Assembly: GCF_014054985.1 (NCBI RefSeq)
Contig: NZ_CP059569.1
Location: forward strand, 930,001-994,000
Direction of reading: 5' to 3'
DNA: 64,000 nt
Source of the DNA: Kingella oralis
GTDB lineage: Bacteria > Pseudomonadota > Gammaproteobacteria > Burkholderiales > Neisseriaceae
Under the pieces are notes generated by a model, which saw only the letters and a program-made list of their open reading frames with translations, was not told the origin of the DNA and did no database searches. Each line of letters opens with the position of its first letter. Position 1 is the stretch's first letter. A program made the translations under genes and the position numbers. Below, in pieces: positions 53,534 through 62,859 of this stretch.

Positions 53534-53797
53534 AAACTATTCAACAACAAAACCGTTTGGCGCAACACGAAGCGTTTTTTGTTTTCAGGCTGCCTATTTG
53601 TTGCAAGCGTGATGCTGTTTAAATGCGTGATTGGCTACGAGCCGTCGCCGCTCCATTGAGGCAGCCTGAAACGAGGTGCGGCATCATAATTGAACGCGGG
53701 TGCAAACGTTGGGCAGCCTGAAATGCTTGCCCCGCGCCTCTTACGGCTTGCTGGCAAGCCGTGCGCTGTCAGGGTAATCGCTTTAACGCGCGATGGA

Positions 53798-53908
53798 TAT
53801 AGTCGTTCCAATTAAGTCTTATACAAGGCGGCGAGTCGCAGATAGTACAAGTAAAGTAGTACAGCAAGACGAGCCAACGCTGTATAAGGCTTAATTGGAG
53901 CGACTATA
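53798..53908. mobile_element. Correia-like miniature element (CREE/NEMIS type)
   Basis: 111 bases with 28-base imperfect terminal repeats, TATAGTCGTTCCAATTAAGTC and its partner ending TTAATTGGAGCGACTATA. Ends are TA, the duplication typical of Correia elements. The interior (ACAAGGCGGCGAGTCGCAGA, then TAGTACAAGTA) resembles the neisserial Correia core. Such elements often carry promoters or RNase III sites. It lacks a gene. Confidence 0.78.
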
Positions 53909-54029
53909 TTTGCGCGGCGATCGGTTGCTGCATTATTTGCTGCGGGGTAGGGCGCGGAATAGGGGTAATCCATACAAAGGCAGCCTGAAAAGGGAAAAAT
54001 CCTTTTTCAGGCTGCCTTATCGTTGCGCG

Positions 54030-54722
54030 TTATTTTTTGCGGAACACCAAATCCCACACGCCATGCCCCAAGCGTTTGCCTCGGGCTTCAAATTTGGTTT
54101 CGGGGCGGTAATCTGGGGTGGGGGCGAAGTCGGTGGCGGTGTTGGTAAGTTGCTCGGGGAAACTTTGCAGTACCGCCAGCATTTGCTCGGCATATTCTTG
54201 CCAATCGGTTGCCAGATGGATGTAGCCGCCGCTTTTGAGCTTGGGCAGCAGCTTGGCGACAAAGGGGGCTTGGATGAGGCGGCGTTTGTTGTGGCGTTTT
54301 TTGTGCCATGGGTCGGGGAAGAAGATGTGGATGCCGTCTAGGCTGTTGTCGGGCAACATTTTTTCTACCACTTCTACGGCATCGTGGCGCATCACGCGGA
54401 TGTTGCTGAGGCGTTGCTCGGCGATGAGTTTGCAGAGGTTGCCTACGCCCGGCCCGTGTACGTCGATGGCGAGAAAGTCGGTGTCGGGCAGCCGTTGGGC
54501 GATTTGGGCGGTGGCAACGCCCATGCCGAAGCCGATTTCTAATACTTTGGGGTTGGGGCGTTGGAAGATGGTGGTTAAATCCAGCGGGGCAGCCTGAAAA
54601 TCAATGCCGATGCTTGCCCAGTTGTCGTCAATGGCTTTTTGTTGGGCGGGGGTCATGTGCCCTTGGCGCAGAACGTAGGATTTGATGCTGCGGTGGGGGG
54701 GATTGTGTGGAGTGTCGGTCAT
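54030..54722 (-). CDS. trmB: tRNA (guanine-N7-)-methyltransferase
   Basis: 230 residues. It methylates G46 of tRNA. The SAM-binding motif is VLEIGFGMGVATAQIAQ at about 66-82, followed by DFLAIDVHGPGVG, DAVEVVEKML and FPDPWHKKRHNKRR. The C-terminal D(T)WQEYAEQML segment and final ARGKRLGHGVWDLVF complete the family pattern. Confidence 0.94.
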   Translation of the reverse strand: MTDTPHNPPHRSIKSYVLRQGHMTPAQQKAIDDNWASIGIDFQAAPLDLTTIFQRPNPKVLEIGFGMGVATAQIAQRLPDTDFLAIDVHGPGVGNLCKLIAEQRLSNIRVMRHDAVEVVEKMLPDNSLDGIHIFFPDPWHKKRHNKRRLIQAPFVAKLLPKLKSGGYIHLATDWQEYAEQMLAVLQSFPEQLTNTATDFAPTPDYRPETKFEARGKRLGHGVWDLVFRKK

Positions 54723-54872
54723 ATTGGGCTCTTGTGGGAATGGCGTTAAGGGGCGGCAAAACTGGTTTTCAGGCTGCCGCAGAGGGGGTTATGGTGCGCT
54801 GCACGTTTTCAGGCTGCCTATGGATTCAACAGCATAGGCAGCCTGAAAACGGGTAAACAGCCGATAGCGGCG

Positions 54873-55937
54873 TTATTCGGCTTTGCCAAGGCGTTCTAGC
54901 TTGTAGCTGCCATCTAGCACGCGCTGCCACCATGCTTGGTTGTCCAAATACCATTGCACGGTTTTGCGGATGCCGCTTTCAAAGGTTTCTTGCGGTGCCC
55001 AGCCCAGCTCGCGTTGGATTTTGCTGGCATCTATGGCGTAGCGCACGTCGTGTCCTGCGCGGTCGGTAACGTGGGTGATTAGGTCGGCATAATGGGCGAT
55101 GCCTTGGGGTTTGTTGGGCGCGAGTTCTTCTAGCAATTGGCAGATGGTGCGCACGACTTCAATGTTTTGTTTTTCGTTGAAACCGCCGATGTTGTAGGTT
55201 TCGCCGATTCTGCCTTGCGTTACTACCAAATACAGCGCGCGGGCGTGGTCTTCTACATAAAGCCAGTCGCGGATTTGCTTGCCATCGCCATACACGGGCA
55301 GCGGCTTGCCATCCAGCGCGTTGAGAATCATGTGCGGGATGAGTTTTTCGGGGAAGTGGTAGCAGCCGTAGTTGTTGGAGCAGTTGGTTACGATGGTGGG
55401 CAAGCCGTAGGTGCGTCGCCATGCGCGCACAAGGTGGTCGCTGCTGGCTTTGCTGGCGGAATAGGGGCTGGATGGGGCGTAGGGCGTGGTTTCGGTAAAC
55501 AGGTCGTCTGTGCCGTGCAGGTCGCCGTAGACTTCGTCGGTGGAGATGTGGTGGAAGCGGAAGGCGGCTTGGCGGTTTTCAGGCAGCGTTTGGTAGTAGG
55601 CGCGGGCGGCTTCCAACAGCGTGAACGTGCCGACGATGTTGGTTTGGATGAATTCGCCTGCGCTGTCGATGCTGCGGTCCACATGGCTTTCGGCGGCAAG
55701 GTGCATCACCGCATCGGGTTGGTGCTCGGCGAAGATTTTATCCAGCGCGGCGCGGTCGCAGATGTCGGCTTGCACGAAGGCGTATCGCTCGCTGTTTGCC
55801 ACGCTGCTGACGCTGTCCAGATTGCCTGCGTAGGTAAGTTTGTCCAGATTGACCACGCTGTCTTGCGTGTGGTTGATGATGTGGCGCACAACGGCGGAGC
55901 CAATAAAGCCTGCGCCGCCTGTTACGAGGATTTTCAT
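54873..55937 (-). CDS. rfbB: dTDP-glucose 4,6-dehydratase
   Basis: 354 residues. NAD-dependent second step of dTDP-L-rhamnose and other deoxysugar synthesis. The Rossmann motif is MKILVTGGAGFIGSAVVRH. Catalytic segments HISTDEVYGDL and YSASKASSDHLVRA (Tyr-x3-Lys) are present, as are HLAAESHVDRS and NNYGCYHFPEKLIP. No rfbA, rfbC or rfbD is next to it here. rmlB is the equivalent name. Confidence 0.94.
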   Translation of the reverse strand: MKILVTGGAGFIGSAVVRHIINHTQDSVVNLDKLTYAGNLDSVSSVANSERYAFVQADICDRAALDKIFAEHQPDAVMHLAAESHVDRSIDSAGEFIQTNIVGTFTLLEAARAYYQTLPENRQAAFRFHHISTDEVYGDLHGTDDLFTETTPYAPSSPYSASKASSDHLVRAWRRTYGLPTIVTNCSNNYGCYHFPEKLIPHMILNALDGKPLPVYGDGKQIRDWLYVEDHARALYLVVTQGRIGETYNIGGFNEKQNIEVVRTICQLLEELAPNKPQGIAHYADLITHVTDRAGHDVRYAIDASKIQRELGWAPQETFESGIRKTVQWYLDNQAWWQRVLDGSYKLERLGKAE

Positions 55938-55972
55938 GGTGGTTCCTTGGCGGGGATGGAAAAAACGGGATT

Positions 55973-56818
55973 TTATAAGTGTTCCAGCAGTTGTTCAAAT
56001 TGCTCGGGGCTGTTGAATTTGAGGATGATTTGCCCTGATTTTTGGTTGCGGGTTTTGATTTCCACCAGCACGCCGAGTTTTTCGGTGAGCTGCTCGGCGA
56101 TGTGTTGAATATCGGGGTGGGGTTGGGCGGGGGCGGGTTTGTCTTTCAGGATTTCTTGGCTGCGCCGTTCCGTTTCGCGCACCGACCATGCGTTTTTTAC
56201 GGCTTTGTGCGCCAGTTCTAGCTGCTGCTGCACGGGGAGGTTGATGAGGGCGCGGGCGTGTCCCATTTCTAGGTGGTGTTGCGCCATCATGTCTTGGATG
56301 GGCTCGGGCAGTTTGAGCAGGCGCAGGCTGTTGGTGATGGTGCTGCGGCTGCGCCCGATGGCTTGGGCGATGGCTTCGTGGGTGAGCTCAAATTCGTCGA
56401 TGAGGCGGCGCAAGCCTTGAGCTTCTTCTATGGGGTTTAGGTTTTCGCGCTGGATGTTTTCAATTAAGCCCATCGCCATCGCGGTTTTGTCGTTGATGTG
56501 TTTGATGACGACGGGCACTTCGGTTAAGCCTGCGAGCTGGGCGGCGCGTAGGCGGCGTTCGCCTGCGATGAGTTCGTAGTTGTCCAGCCCGTATTCGCGC
56601 ACGGTAATGGGCTGGATGATGCCTTGGGCTTTGATGCTGTCGGCGAGTTCTTGCAGGCTGTCGTCGTCAAACTGGGTGCGGGCTTGGTAACGGCTGGGGC
56701 GGATTTGGGTAATGGGGATGTGGGTGAGCCGGTTGTCTTGCTCGGCGGGCGGGAGGTTGCCGGATAGGGCGATGAGGGAGTCTAGGCCTCTGCCGAGACC
56801 GCTTTTGGGTTTGGACAT
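55973..56818 (-). CDS. parB: Chromosome-partitioning protein ParB
   Basis: 281 residues from ATG 56818 (MSKPKSGLGRGLDSLIA, the classic start). The CTPase segment is IRPSRYQARTQFDDDSLQELADSIKAQGIIQPITVRE, with GERRLRAAQLAG. The helix-turn-helix TQEAIAQAIGRSRSTITNSLRLL-type region (here HEAIAQAIGRSRSTITN) binds parS. The dimerising C-terminus ends LEHL. The parA gene is not adjacent within this window. Confidence 0.94.
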   Translation of the reverse strand: MSKPKSGLGRGLDSLIALSGNLPPAEQDNRLTHIPITQIRPSRYQARTQFDDDSLQELADSIKAQGIIQPITVREYGLDNYELIAGERRLRAAQLAGLTEVPVVIKHINDKTAMAMGLIENIQRENLNPIEEAQGLRRLIDEFELTHEAIAQAIGRSRSTITNSLRLLKLPEPIQDMMAQHHLEMGHARALINLPVQQQLELAHKAVKNAWSVRETERRSQEILKDKPAPAQPHPDIQHIAEQLTEKLGVLVEIKTRNQKSGQIILKFNSPEQFEQLLEHL

Positions 56819-56923
56819 GAGATGATTCCTTGCTGGGGATGTGGGTTTGGGTTTCAGGCTGCATCGGGCGGGTGCGGCAGCCTGAAAATGGTTGGGCGGG
56901 CGCAATGGCTTGCAAATCTGTTT

Positions 56924-57898
56924 TCAGGCTGCCTGTTGGTTTGCGGCTTCGCGCGCTTCTTGTTCCGCTTTGTGTTGCCGCAGCCATTCGATGGCGGCGG
57001 CTTTTTCGGCGGGCGTGCCGTATTGGGCATCGCGTTGGTAGCGGCGGTAAGTGGCGCGTTGTTGGGCTTCGCGGATTTGGTTTTGGCGGAAGTCGCTGTG
57101 GTTGCTGGGCACGATGCGCTCGTTGCTTTGTTTTTGCGCGCGCTGCATGGCTTGGGCGATTAAATCGGCGGGGCTGAGGCTGGGGGATTTGGGGGGGTGC
57201 TGCGATTTGTTGGGTTCGTTTGGGTTTTGTCGTAATTCGTTGCGCTCGTTTTGTTTTTTCGGAAACTCGTTGCGCTTGTTTGGTTCGTTTTGGTTTCGCT
57301 CCAACGCGTTGCCTTCGTTTTCAGGCTGCCTTGGGTGGGCGGCGAGTTTGGCTTGGTAGGCGGCGGCTTTTTGTTTGCGCTCGGCTTCGGTGCGCTGTTT
57401 GCGCGCGGTTTGGTTTTCGTAGCGGGCTTGGGCGTGTTGGGCAGCCTGAAAACGCTCGGCGGCGTGTGAATCTTTGCTTAACACGCGCGCTTGCGGGAGC
57501 GGGGCAGCGGCGGTGGGGCGCATATAAATGCAGTCCACGGGGCAGGGGGCAACGCATAAGCCGCAGCCTGTGCATTCGTCGGCTAACACGGTGTGCATTT
57601 GTTTGCTCGCGCCCATAATGGCATCCACGGGGCAGGCGCGGATGCAGGCGGTGCAGCCGATGCAGACGGCTTCGTCTATCCATGCGAGTGCGGGCGTTTG
57701 CGTTTTGGCGGGGGCGATTTCAGGCTGCCGTAAAAGCTGGGCAAGGTCGCGGATAACGATAGCACCACCCGGAGCGCAAAGGTTGATGGGCGCTTGTCCG
57801 CCAGCGATGGCTTGGGCGTAGGGCAGGCAGCCTGAAAAACCGCATTCGCGGCATTGGGTTTGCGGGAGCAGGGCGTTGATTTGGGCGGCGGTGGGCAT
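56924..57898 (-). CDS. RnfB/RsxB-like iron-sulfur protein with charged C-terminal extension
   Basis: 324 residues. TQCRECGFSGCLPYAQAI at about 14-31 is the Fis/RnfB four-Cys [4Fe-4S] motif. Two ferredoxin-like clusters follow: CIGCTACIRACP and CTGCGLCVAPCP. Unlike RnfB in full Rnf/Rsx complexes, the N-terminal membrane helix is missing. The second half (about 150-324) is rich in Gln, Asn, Glu, Lys and repeats such as NEPNK and RNE. A C7 run lies at 57191-57197. No other rnf gene is adjacent. It is probably a cytoplasmic electron carrier, partner unknown. Confidence 0.85.
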   Translation of the reverse strand: MPTAAQINALLPQTQCRECGFSGCLPYAQAIAGGQAPINLCAPGGAIVIRDLAQLLRQPEIAPAKTQTPALAWIDEAVCIGCTACIRACPVDAIMGASKQMHTVLADECTGCGLCVAPCPVDCIYMRPTAAAPLPQARVLSKDSHAAERFQAAQHAQARYENQTARKQRTEAERKQKAAAYQAKLAAHPRQPENEGNALERNQNEPNKRNEFPKKQNERNELRQNPNEPNKSQHPPKSPSLSPADLIAQAMQRAQKQSNERIVPSNHSDFRQNQIREAQQRATYRRYQRDAQYGTPAEKAAAIEWLRQHKAEQEAREAANQQAA

Positions 57899-57980
57899 GG
57901 TGTTGTGGTGGGTGTTTCGTGGTTAATGTGTGTTCGCTTTCAGGCTGCCTTTGCTGTAAACAAAAGCAGCCTGTGTGTTG

Positions 57981-58538
57981 TTATTTTTTGATGCGTTGGC
58001 ATGCCATGCCCATTAGCGGGGGATTGGCGGCGTTGGTGAGCGTGAACAAATCGGGGGTGAAGGTGAGTATGCGATAGGATTCGCTGGTTCTGTTTTGCAA
58101 AATGCTAACGAGCTGTTTGTCCATCGCGGCTTCGGGCGAATCGGTTGCACGGGGCACATCAGGCGTGGCGGCTGGGTGTTTGTGAAGCTTGGTGATTTTT
58201 TGGTCATGGAAAGTGAGAATATTGCCGCGCACGCTCCATTTGCCGTTTGCGGTTAGCTTGTATTGATAGTTGATTTTGTCGTTTTTGCTGGGTTGGGATG
58301 AGCCTTTTTCGCTGGGCGCATCTATGCGGAAGATAAGCGTTTCTTGGCTGGTGTAACGCGCGTTGGGTTTGAATTGTATGGTGCTGTCGTCTTGCACTTC
58401 ATCGCCCATTTGGGCGTGGCATTGCCAGTTGCCGATAAAATCGCTGGCTTTGGGCGCAATGGTTGGTTTGCCTTTGGGCGCGGCGAAGCTGGCAATGGGC
58501 AGCGCGAGCAATAGAGCGGAGAGTAGGATTTTAGACAT
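57981..58538 (-). CDS. Exported protein of unknown function
   Basis: 185 residues. Signal peptide MSKILLSALLLALPIASFA, then a mature part with SDFIGNWQCHAQM near the start and ACQRIKK at the end. The single Cys at each end may form a disulfide. The middle looks beta-rich (KWSVRGNILTFHDQKI, YRILTFTPDLFTL), as in lipocalin-like or META-type folds, but I cannot assign a family. Lies alone between ftsK and the rnfB-like gene. Confidence 0.75.
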   Translation of the reverse strand: MSKILLSALLLALPIASFAAPKGKPTIAPKASDFIGNWQCHAQMGDEVQDDSTIQFKPNARYTSQETLIFRIDAPSEKGSSQPSKNDKINYQYKLTANGKWSVRGNILTFHDQKITKLHKHPAATPDVPRATDSPEAAMDKQLVSILQNRTSESYRILTFTPDLFTLTNAANPPLMGMACQRIKK

Positions 58539-58714
58539 GGCGTTTCCTTGTTGATTATAGATGATGGGGCGTTTTGCTTTTGCGGAATAAGGCAGCCTGA
58601 AAACGGATAAAAGGCGTGTTGTGTTGGCGTTTGGGTTTTGCCAGAGCGCATCAATCCATTTTCAGGCTGCCTTTGCTGGATGGTTGTTATGCCAAAGGCA
58701 GCCTGAAAAATTGT

Positions 58715-61186
58715 TTACTCGGTGCGCGACAAAATGCTGCGTTTGCCGTCCACGCCCGCGGGCGAAACAATGCCTTCGTCTTCCAAGGCTTGCATCAAAT
58801 TGGCAGCGCGGTTGTAGCCGATGCGTAGCTGGCGTTGCAGCGATGAAATAGACGTTTTGCGCGTGCTCACCACAAACTGCACGGCTTGGTCAAACAAGTC
58901 GTCGCCGTGGTTGCTGCTGGCTTCGGGGTGGATAAACTGGTTGGTTTCTTCGGTGGCTTCGCCCGTTAAGATGCCGTCCACATAATTGGGCTCGGCTTGC
59001 TGCTTGATGAAATCCACCACGCGATGCACTTCATCATCGCTCACAAACGCGCCTTGCAAGCGGGTTGGCTCGGCGTTGCCAGGTTGCAAGAACAGCAAAT
59101 CGCCGTATTTGAGCAAATCTTCCGCGCCCATTTGGTCTAGGATGGTGCGGCTATCTATGCGGCTTTGCACGGTGAACGCCATGCGCGTGGGCACGTTGGC
59201 TTTGATTAAGCCTGTGATGACATCCACGCTGGGGCGTTGCGTGGCGATAATCATGTGGATGCCTGCGGCGCGGGCTTTTTGCGCCAAGCGGGCGATTTGC
59301 GTTTCCACCGCTTTTTTCTCGGTCATCATCAAATCCGCCAGCTCATCAATTACCACCACAATCTGCGGCAGTTTTTCCAGCGGCTCGGGTTCATCGGGGT
59401 TCAGGCTGAACGGGTTAAACAGCGGTTTTTCCGCCGCTTGGGCAGCCTGAATTTTCTCGTTGTAGCTCGCCAAATTGCGCACGCCCGCATAAGAAAGCAG
59501 GCGGTAGCGTTTTTCCATTTCGGCAACGCACCAGTTAAGCGCGTTGCCCGCCTCGCGCATATCGGTTACCACGGGGCAAAGCAAGTGCGGGATGCCGTCA
59601 TAAATGCTCAATTCCAGCATTTTCGGGTCAATCATAATAAAGCGCACTTCATCGGGCGTGGCTTTAAACAGCATGGACATAATCATCGCGTTCACGCCCA
59701 CTGATTTGCCCGAGCCGGTCATACCGCCCACCAGCAAATGCGGCATTTTCGCCAAATCGCCCACCACCACATCGCCAGCAATATCCTTACCCAGCGCCAC
59801 GGACAATTTGGATTTGGCATCGGCAAACACATCGGCGGTGAAAATCTCGTGCAGCAGCACTTCTTGGCGGTGTTCGTTGGGCAGCTCGATGCCCATGGTG
59901 TTTTTGCCCGCAATGGTTTCCACCACGCGCACCGATTGCACCGCCAGCGAGCGCGCCAAATCTTTTGCCAAGTTCACAATTTGGCTGCCTTTCACGCCCT
60001 TGGCGGGGATGATTTCATAGCGCGTGATGACTGGCCCTGCGGTGGCGGAAACCACGTCCACATGGATGCCGAACTCGGCAAGCTTGGCTTCAATGCGCTT
60101 GCCCGTTTGGCGCAGCTGCTCTTCGCTGGCAAGTATCACGTTTTGGTTTTCGGGGATTTTCAGGCTGCCTAAGTCGGGCAGGCGGTAGATGCCGTTTTCA
60201 GGCTGCCTGATGGCAGGCTCGGCAGGCGCGCGGCGGTTGGACTGCTGCGCGGGGTTGGCAATGGTTACCGCCATTTTCTTGCGGTTGCTGGTGCTGCTGA
60301 TTTTTTGCGCCACAGGCTCGGCGATGATGTTTTCCACTTCCGCCAACACGCGCGGTTGCAATTTGGTTTCGGCGATGATTTCAGGCTGCGTCAAGCGGTC
60401 TTTTTGACTGAACACAGCGCGGAAAAAGCGTTCCAGCTGCACGCCCAATTTTTCCATAAAGTCCAGCCACGAAATCTGTACGATAAACGACAGCGACAGC
60501 AGCACCAAAATCACCAACACAAACGCGCCGCCCACTCTGCCGAGCATATGGTTCATGCCCGCTGCGGTGAGCGAGCCCACCAAACCGCCCGCGCCAAAGG
60601 GCAGCGATTTATCCAAATGCGCGTTAAACGCAAACGCTTCCAGCACAGGGCTGGCAATCATCATCATGCCTAAACCAATGCCCGCGTTGAGTTTTTTATA
60701 CGGCGGCATCCCCGCATCCACCAGCGGGCGAAACGTGCGATACAACGCCACGCCCGCCGCGATGATGCACCACCACGCCGAAAAGCCAAATAAATAATAG
60801 GCAATATCTGCCAAATACGCGCCCAGCAAGCCCGCTAAATTTTTTACCATGCCCAAATGCGGCACGCTGCGCGACCAAGAGGGGTCGCGCATGGTAAACG
60901 TGAGCAGGGCGATGGCGGCATAGATGGTCGCCACCAAGCCAAACAGCCACAGCGTGTCGCCTGTTAAATTGCGGTCGCGCTCGGCGCTGCTGCCGCCATG
61001 TTGCACAGACAGCACGGTTTTGGGCTGCTTGCGCGGCGCATCGGCGGCTTTGCTTTTCGCCTTGGGGTTCAGCGGCTTGGCGGTGGTTTTCTTAGCTTGC
61101 GGGGCGCGGCTGTTGCTGGTTTTTTTTGCCACTTTTTTGGCTTGGGGCGCGGGGGATTTTGGGGATTTGAAAATTCTGGCAATCAT
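58715..61186 (-). CDS. ftsK: DNA translocase FtsK
   Basis: 823 residues. An N-terminal Lys/Ala-rich stretch precedes four membrane helices (about 85-250). A linker (about 250-340) is followed by the alpha/beta motor with Walker A GGMTGSGKSVGVNAM (about 478-492) and Walker B IVVVIDELADLMM. The winged-helix gamma domain (ISSLQRQLRIGYNRAANLMQALEDEGIV) reads KOPS sites. It pumps DNA through the septum and activates XerCD at dif. Three DUS copies in the linker encode RQPEN, GSLK and similar residues. Confidence 0.95.
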   Translation of the reverse strand: MIARIFKSPKSPAPQAKKVAKKTSNSRAPQAKKTTAKPLNPKAKSKAADAPRKQPKTVLSVQHGGSSAERDRNLTGDTLWLFGLVATIYAAIALLTFTMRDPSWSRSVPHLGMVKNLAGLLGAYLADIAYYLFGFSAWWCIIAAGVALYRTFRPLVDAGMPPYKKLNAGIGLGMMMIASPVLEAFAFNAHLDKSLPFGAGGLVGSLTAAGMNHMLGRVGGAFVLVILVLLSLSFIVQISWLDFMEKLGVQLERFFRAVFSQKDRLTQPEIIAETKLQPRVLAEVENIIAEPVAQKISSTSNRKKMAVTIANPAQQSNRRAPAEPAIRQPENGIYRLPDLGSLKIPENQNVILASEEQLRQTGKRIEAKLAEFGIHVDVVSATAGPVITRYEIIPAKGVKGSQIVNLAKDLARSLAVQSVRVVETIAGKNTMGIELPNEHRQEVLLHEIFTADVFADAKSKLSVALGKDIAGDVVVGDLAKMPHLLVGGMTGSGKSVGVNAMIMSMLFKATPDEVRFIMIDPKMLELSIYDGIPHLLCPVVTDMREAGNALNWCVAEMEKRYRLLSYAGVRNLASYNEKIQAAQAAEKPLFNPFSLNPDEPEPLEKLPQIVVVIDELADLMMTEKKAVETQIARLAQKARAAGIHMIIATQRPSVDVITGLIKANVPTRMAFTVQSRIDSRTILDQMGAEDLLKYGDLLFLQPGNAEPTRLQGAFVSDDEVHRVVDFIKQQAEPNYVDGILTGEATEETNQFIHPEASSNHGDDLFDQAVQFVVSTRKTSISSLQRQLRIGYNRAANLMQALEDEGIVSPAGVDGKRSILSRTE

Positions 61187-61377
61187 GGGTGGGGCAGGGG
61201 TGTGAGTTTGGGCGACGCGAAACGAATAGCGCGGAGAACGGCGTTTCAGGCTGCCTGATAATAGTGCGTTGGCGATTTGTCAACGTTTAGGCTTGATGGT
61301 GTGGACATAAAGTCCATAAATAATGAGGCAGCCTGAAAAAGTGCTTTCAGGCTGCCTGAAACGGGGGCGATTATACC

Positions 61378-62859
61378 TTATTTCAACATATTTTTAATCA
61401 CGCCCATGATGCTGCGGCTGATGGCTTTGGTAACTTGCTTGTTGATTTGGCTGCCCACGCTGTCTGCCAAATCGTAGCCCAAGCCTTTGCCTGCTTTTTT
61501 GCGGCTGCCAAACAGCCCGCCCAAGAAGCCGCCCAGCAAGCCGTCTTCCGATTTTTTCGCGCTCTCTGCCGCTTGCGCTTGCTCGCCTGCTAATTGCTGC
61601 AAGGCTTCGTAGGCGGAGAAATTATCCACCAAATCTTTGTACACGGGATACAGGCTGTCGGCTTGGAATGCGGCGTTGCGTTCGGCTTCGGGCAGCGGTG
61701 CAAGCTGCGATTGCGGCGGCATGACAAACGCGCGTTGCACGATTTCAGGCTGCCCTTTTTCGTCCAAGCAAGACACCAGCGCTTCGCCCACGCCCAGCTC
61801 GGTGATGGCGGTGGCAACGTTGAGTTGCGGATTGCTGCGGAAGGTGTCGGCAGCGGATTTCACCGCTTTTTGGTCGCGCGGGGTAAAGGCGCGCAAGGCG
61901 TGCTGCACGCGGTTGCCCAGTTGCCCGAGCACGGTGTCGGGCAAATCCAGCGGGTTTTGGGTAACGAAATACACGCCCACGCCTTTGGAGCGGATGAGCC
62001 GCACGCATTGTTCCACTTGCTCAATCAGCACTTTGTCGGCGTTGTCAAAAATCAGATGCGCTTCGTCAAAAAACAGCACAAATTTGGGCTTTTCGGGGTC
62101 GCCCACTTCGGGCAGCGTTTCAAACAATTCGGCAAGAAACCACAGCATAAATGCGCTGTATAGGCGCGGCGAGCGCATCAGCTTTTCGGCGTTGAGGATG
62201 TTGATGATGCCTTGCCCGTTGTCGGTTTGCAGCCAGTCTTGCAGGTTGAGCTCGGGTTCGCCGAAAAAGCGGTCTGCGCCTTCGCTTTCCAGTTGCAAAA
62301 GCTGACGTTGGATGGCACCGATGCTGGCAGCGGAAACGTTGCCGTAGGTGTTGCGGAACTCGGCGGCGTGTTCGGAAACGTATTGCAGCACGCCGCGCAG
62401 GTCTTTGAGGTCAATCAGGTGCCAGCCTTTGTCGTCTGCCACTTTAAACACAAGGTTTAACACGCCTTCTTGCGTGTCGTTTAGGTTCATCAGGCGCGCC
62501 AGCAGCATCGCGCCCATGGCGGAAATGCTCACGCGCACGGGGATGCCTGTTTCGCCGTACACATCCCAAAAGCGCACGGGAAACGCTTGCAAATAATCAT
62601 CGGGCAAATCGTATTGCGTCATGCGCTCGGCAACCTTGCCTTCGTTTTTGCCCGCGCGGCAGATGCCTGAAAGGTCGCCTTTCACATCCGCCATAAACAC
62701 GGGTACGCCGTCTTGGCTAAACGCTTCGGCGAGTTTGCGCAGGGTTACGGTTTTGCCGGTGCCTGTTGCGCCGGCGATTAAGCCGTGGCGGTTGGCGAGT
62801 TGGGAATGCAGGTGGATGGGTTGGTTGTCGAGGCTGTGGGCGATTAGGTAGTCGGTCAT
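61378..62859 (-). CDS. HerA-like helicase, DUF853 family (YjgR-like)
   Basis: 493 residues from ATG 62859 (MTDYLIAHSLDNQPIHL). Walker A is GATGTGKTVTL at about 29-39, and Walker B is FVLFFDEAHLIF. FVTQNPLDLPDTVLGQLGNRVQHALRAFTP is the sensor region of HerA/FtsK-type ATPases. The C-terminus is Ala/Lys/Gly-rich (GGFLGGLFGSRKK). The family is common and its exact DNA role is unknown. The longer frame to 63009 crosses DUS repeats and is not used. Confidence 0.9.
   Translation of the reverse strand: MTDYLIAHSLDNQPIHLHSQLANRHGLIAGATGTGKTVTLRKLAEAFSQDGVPVFMADVKGDLSGICRAGKNEGKVAERMTQYDLPDDYLQAFPVRFWDVYGETGIPVRVSISAMGAMLLARLMNLNDTQEGVLNLVFKVADDKGWHLIDLKDLRGVLQYVSEHAAEFRNTYGNVSAASIGAIQRQLLQLESEGADRFFGEPELNLQDWLQTDNGQGIINILNAEKLMRSPRLYSAFMLWFLAELFETLPEVGDPEKPKFVLFFDEAHLIFDNADKVLIEQVEQCVRLIRSKGVGVYFVTQNPLDLPDTVLGQLGNRVQHALRAFTPRDQKAVKSAADTFRSNPQLNVATAITELGVGEALVSCLDEKGQPEIVQRAFVMPPQSQLAPLPEAERNAAFQADSLYPVYKDLVDNFSAYEALQQLAGEQAQAAESAKKSEDGLLGGFLGGLFGSRKKAGKGLGYDLADSVGSQINKQVTKAISRSIMGVIKNMLK

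Larger units (their letters stand above)
53427..54029. other. Intergenic region with repeats
   Basis: No gene. Holds a REP-like repeat (53469-53533), a GAGCCGTCGCCGCTCCATT repeat (about 53638-53656), a Correia-like element (53798-53908), and several DUS copies including the facing pair 53978-54017 beyond trmB. Confidence 0.7.

Noticed and set aside
55137..56108. Plus-strand frame of 323 codons opposite rfbB
   Set aside because: rfbB has full catalytic motifs on the minus strand; this is its antisense.
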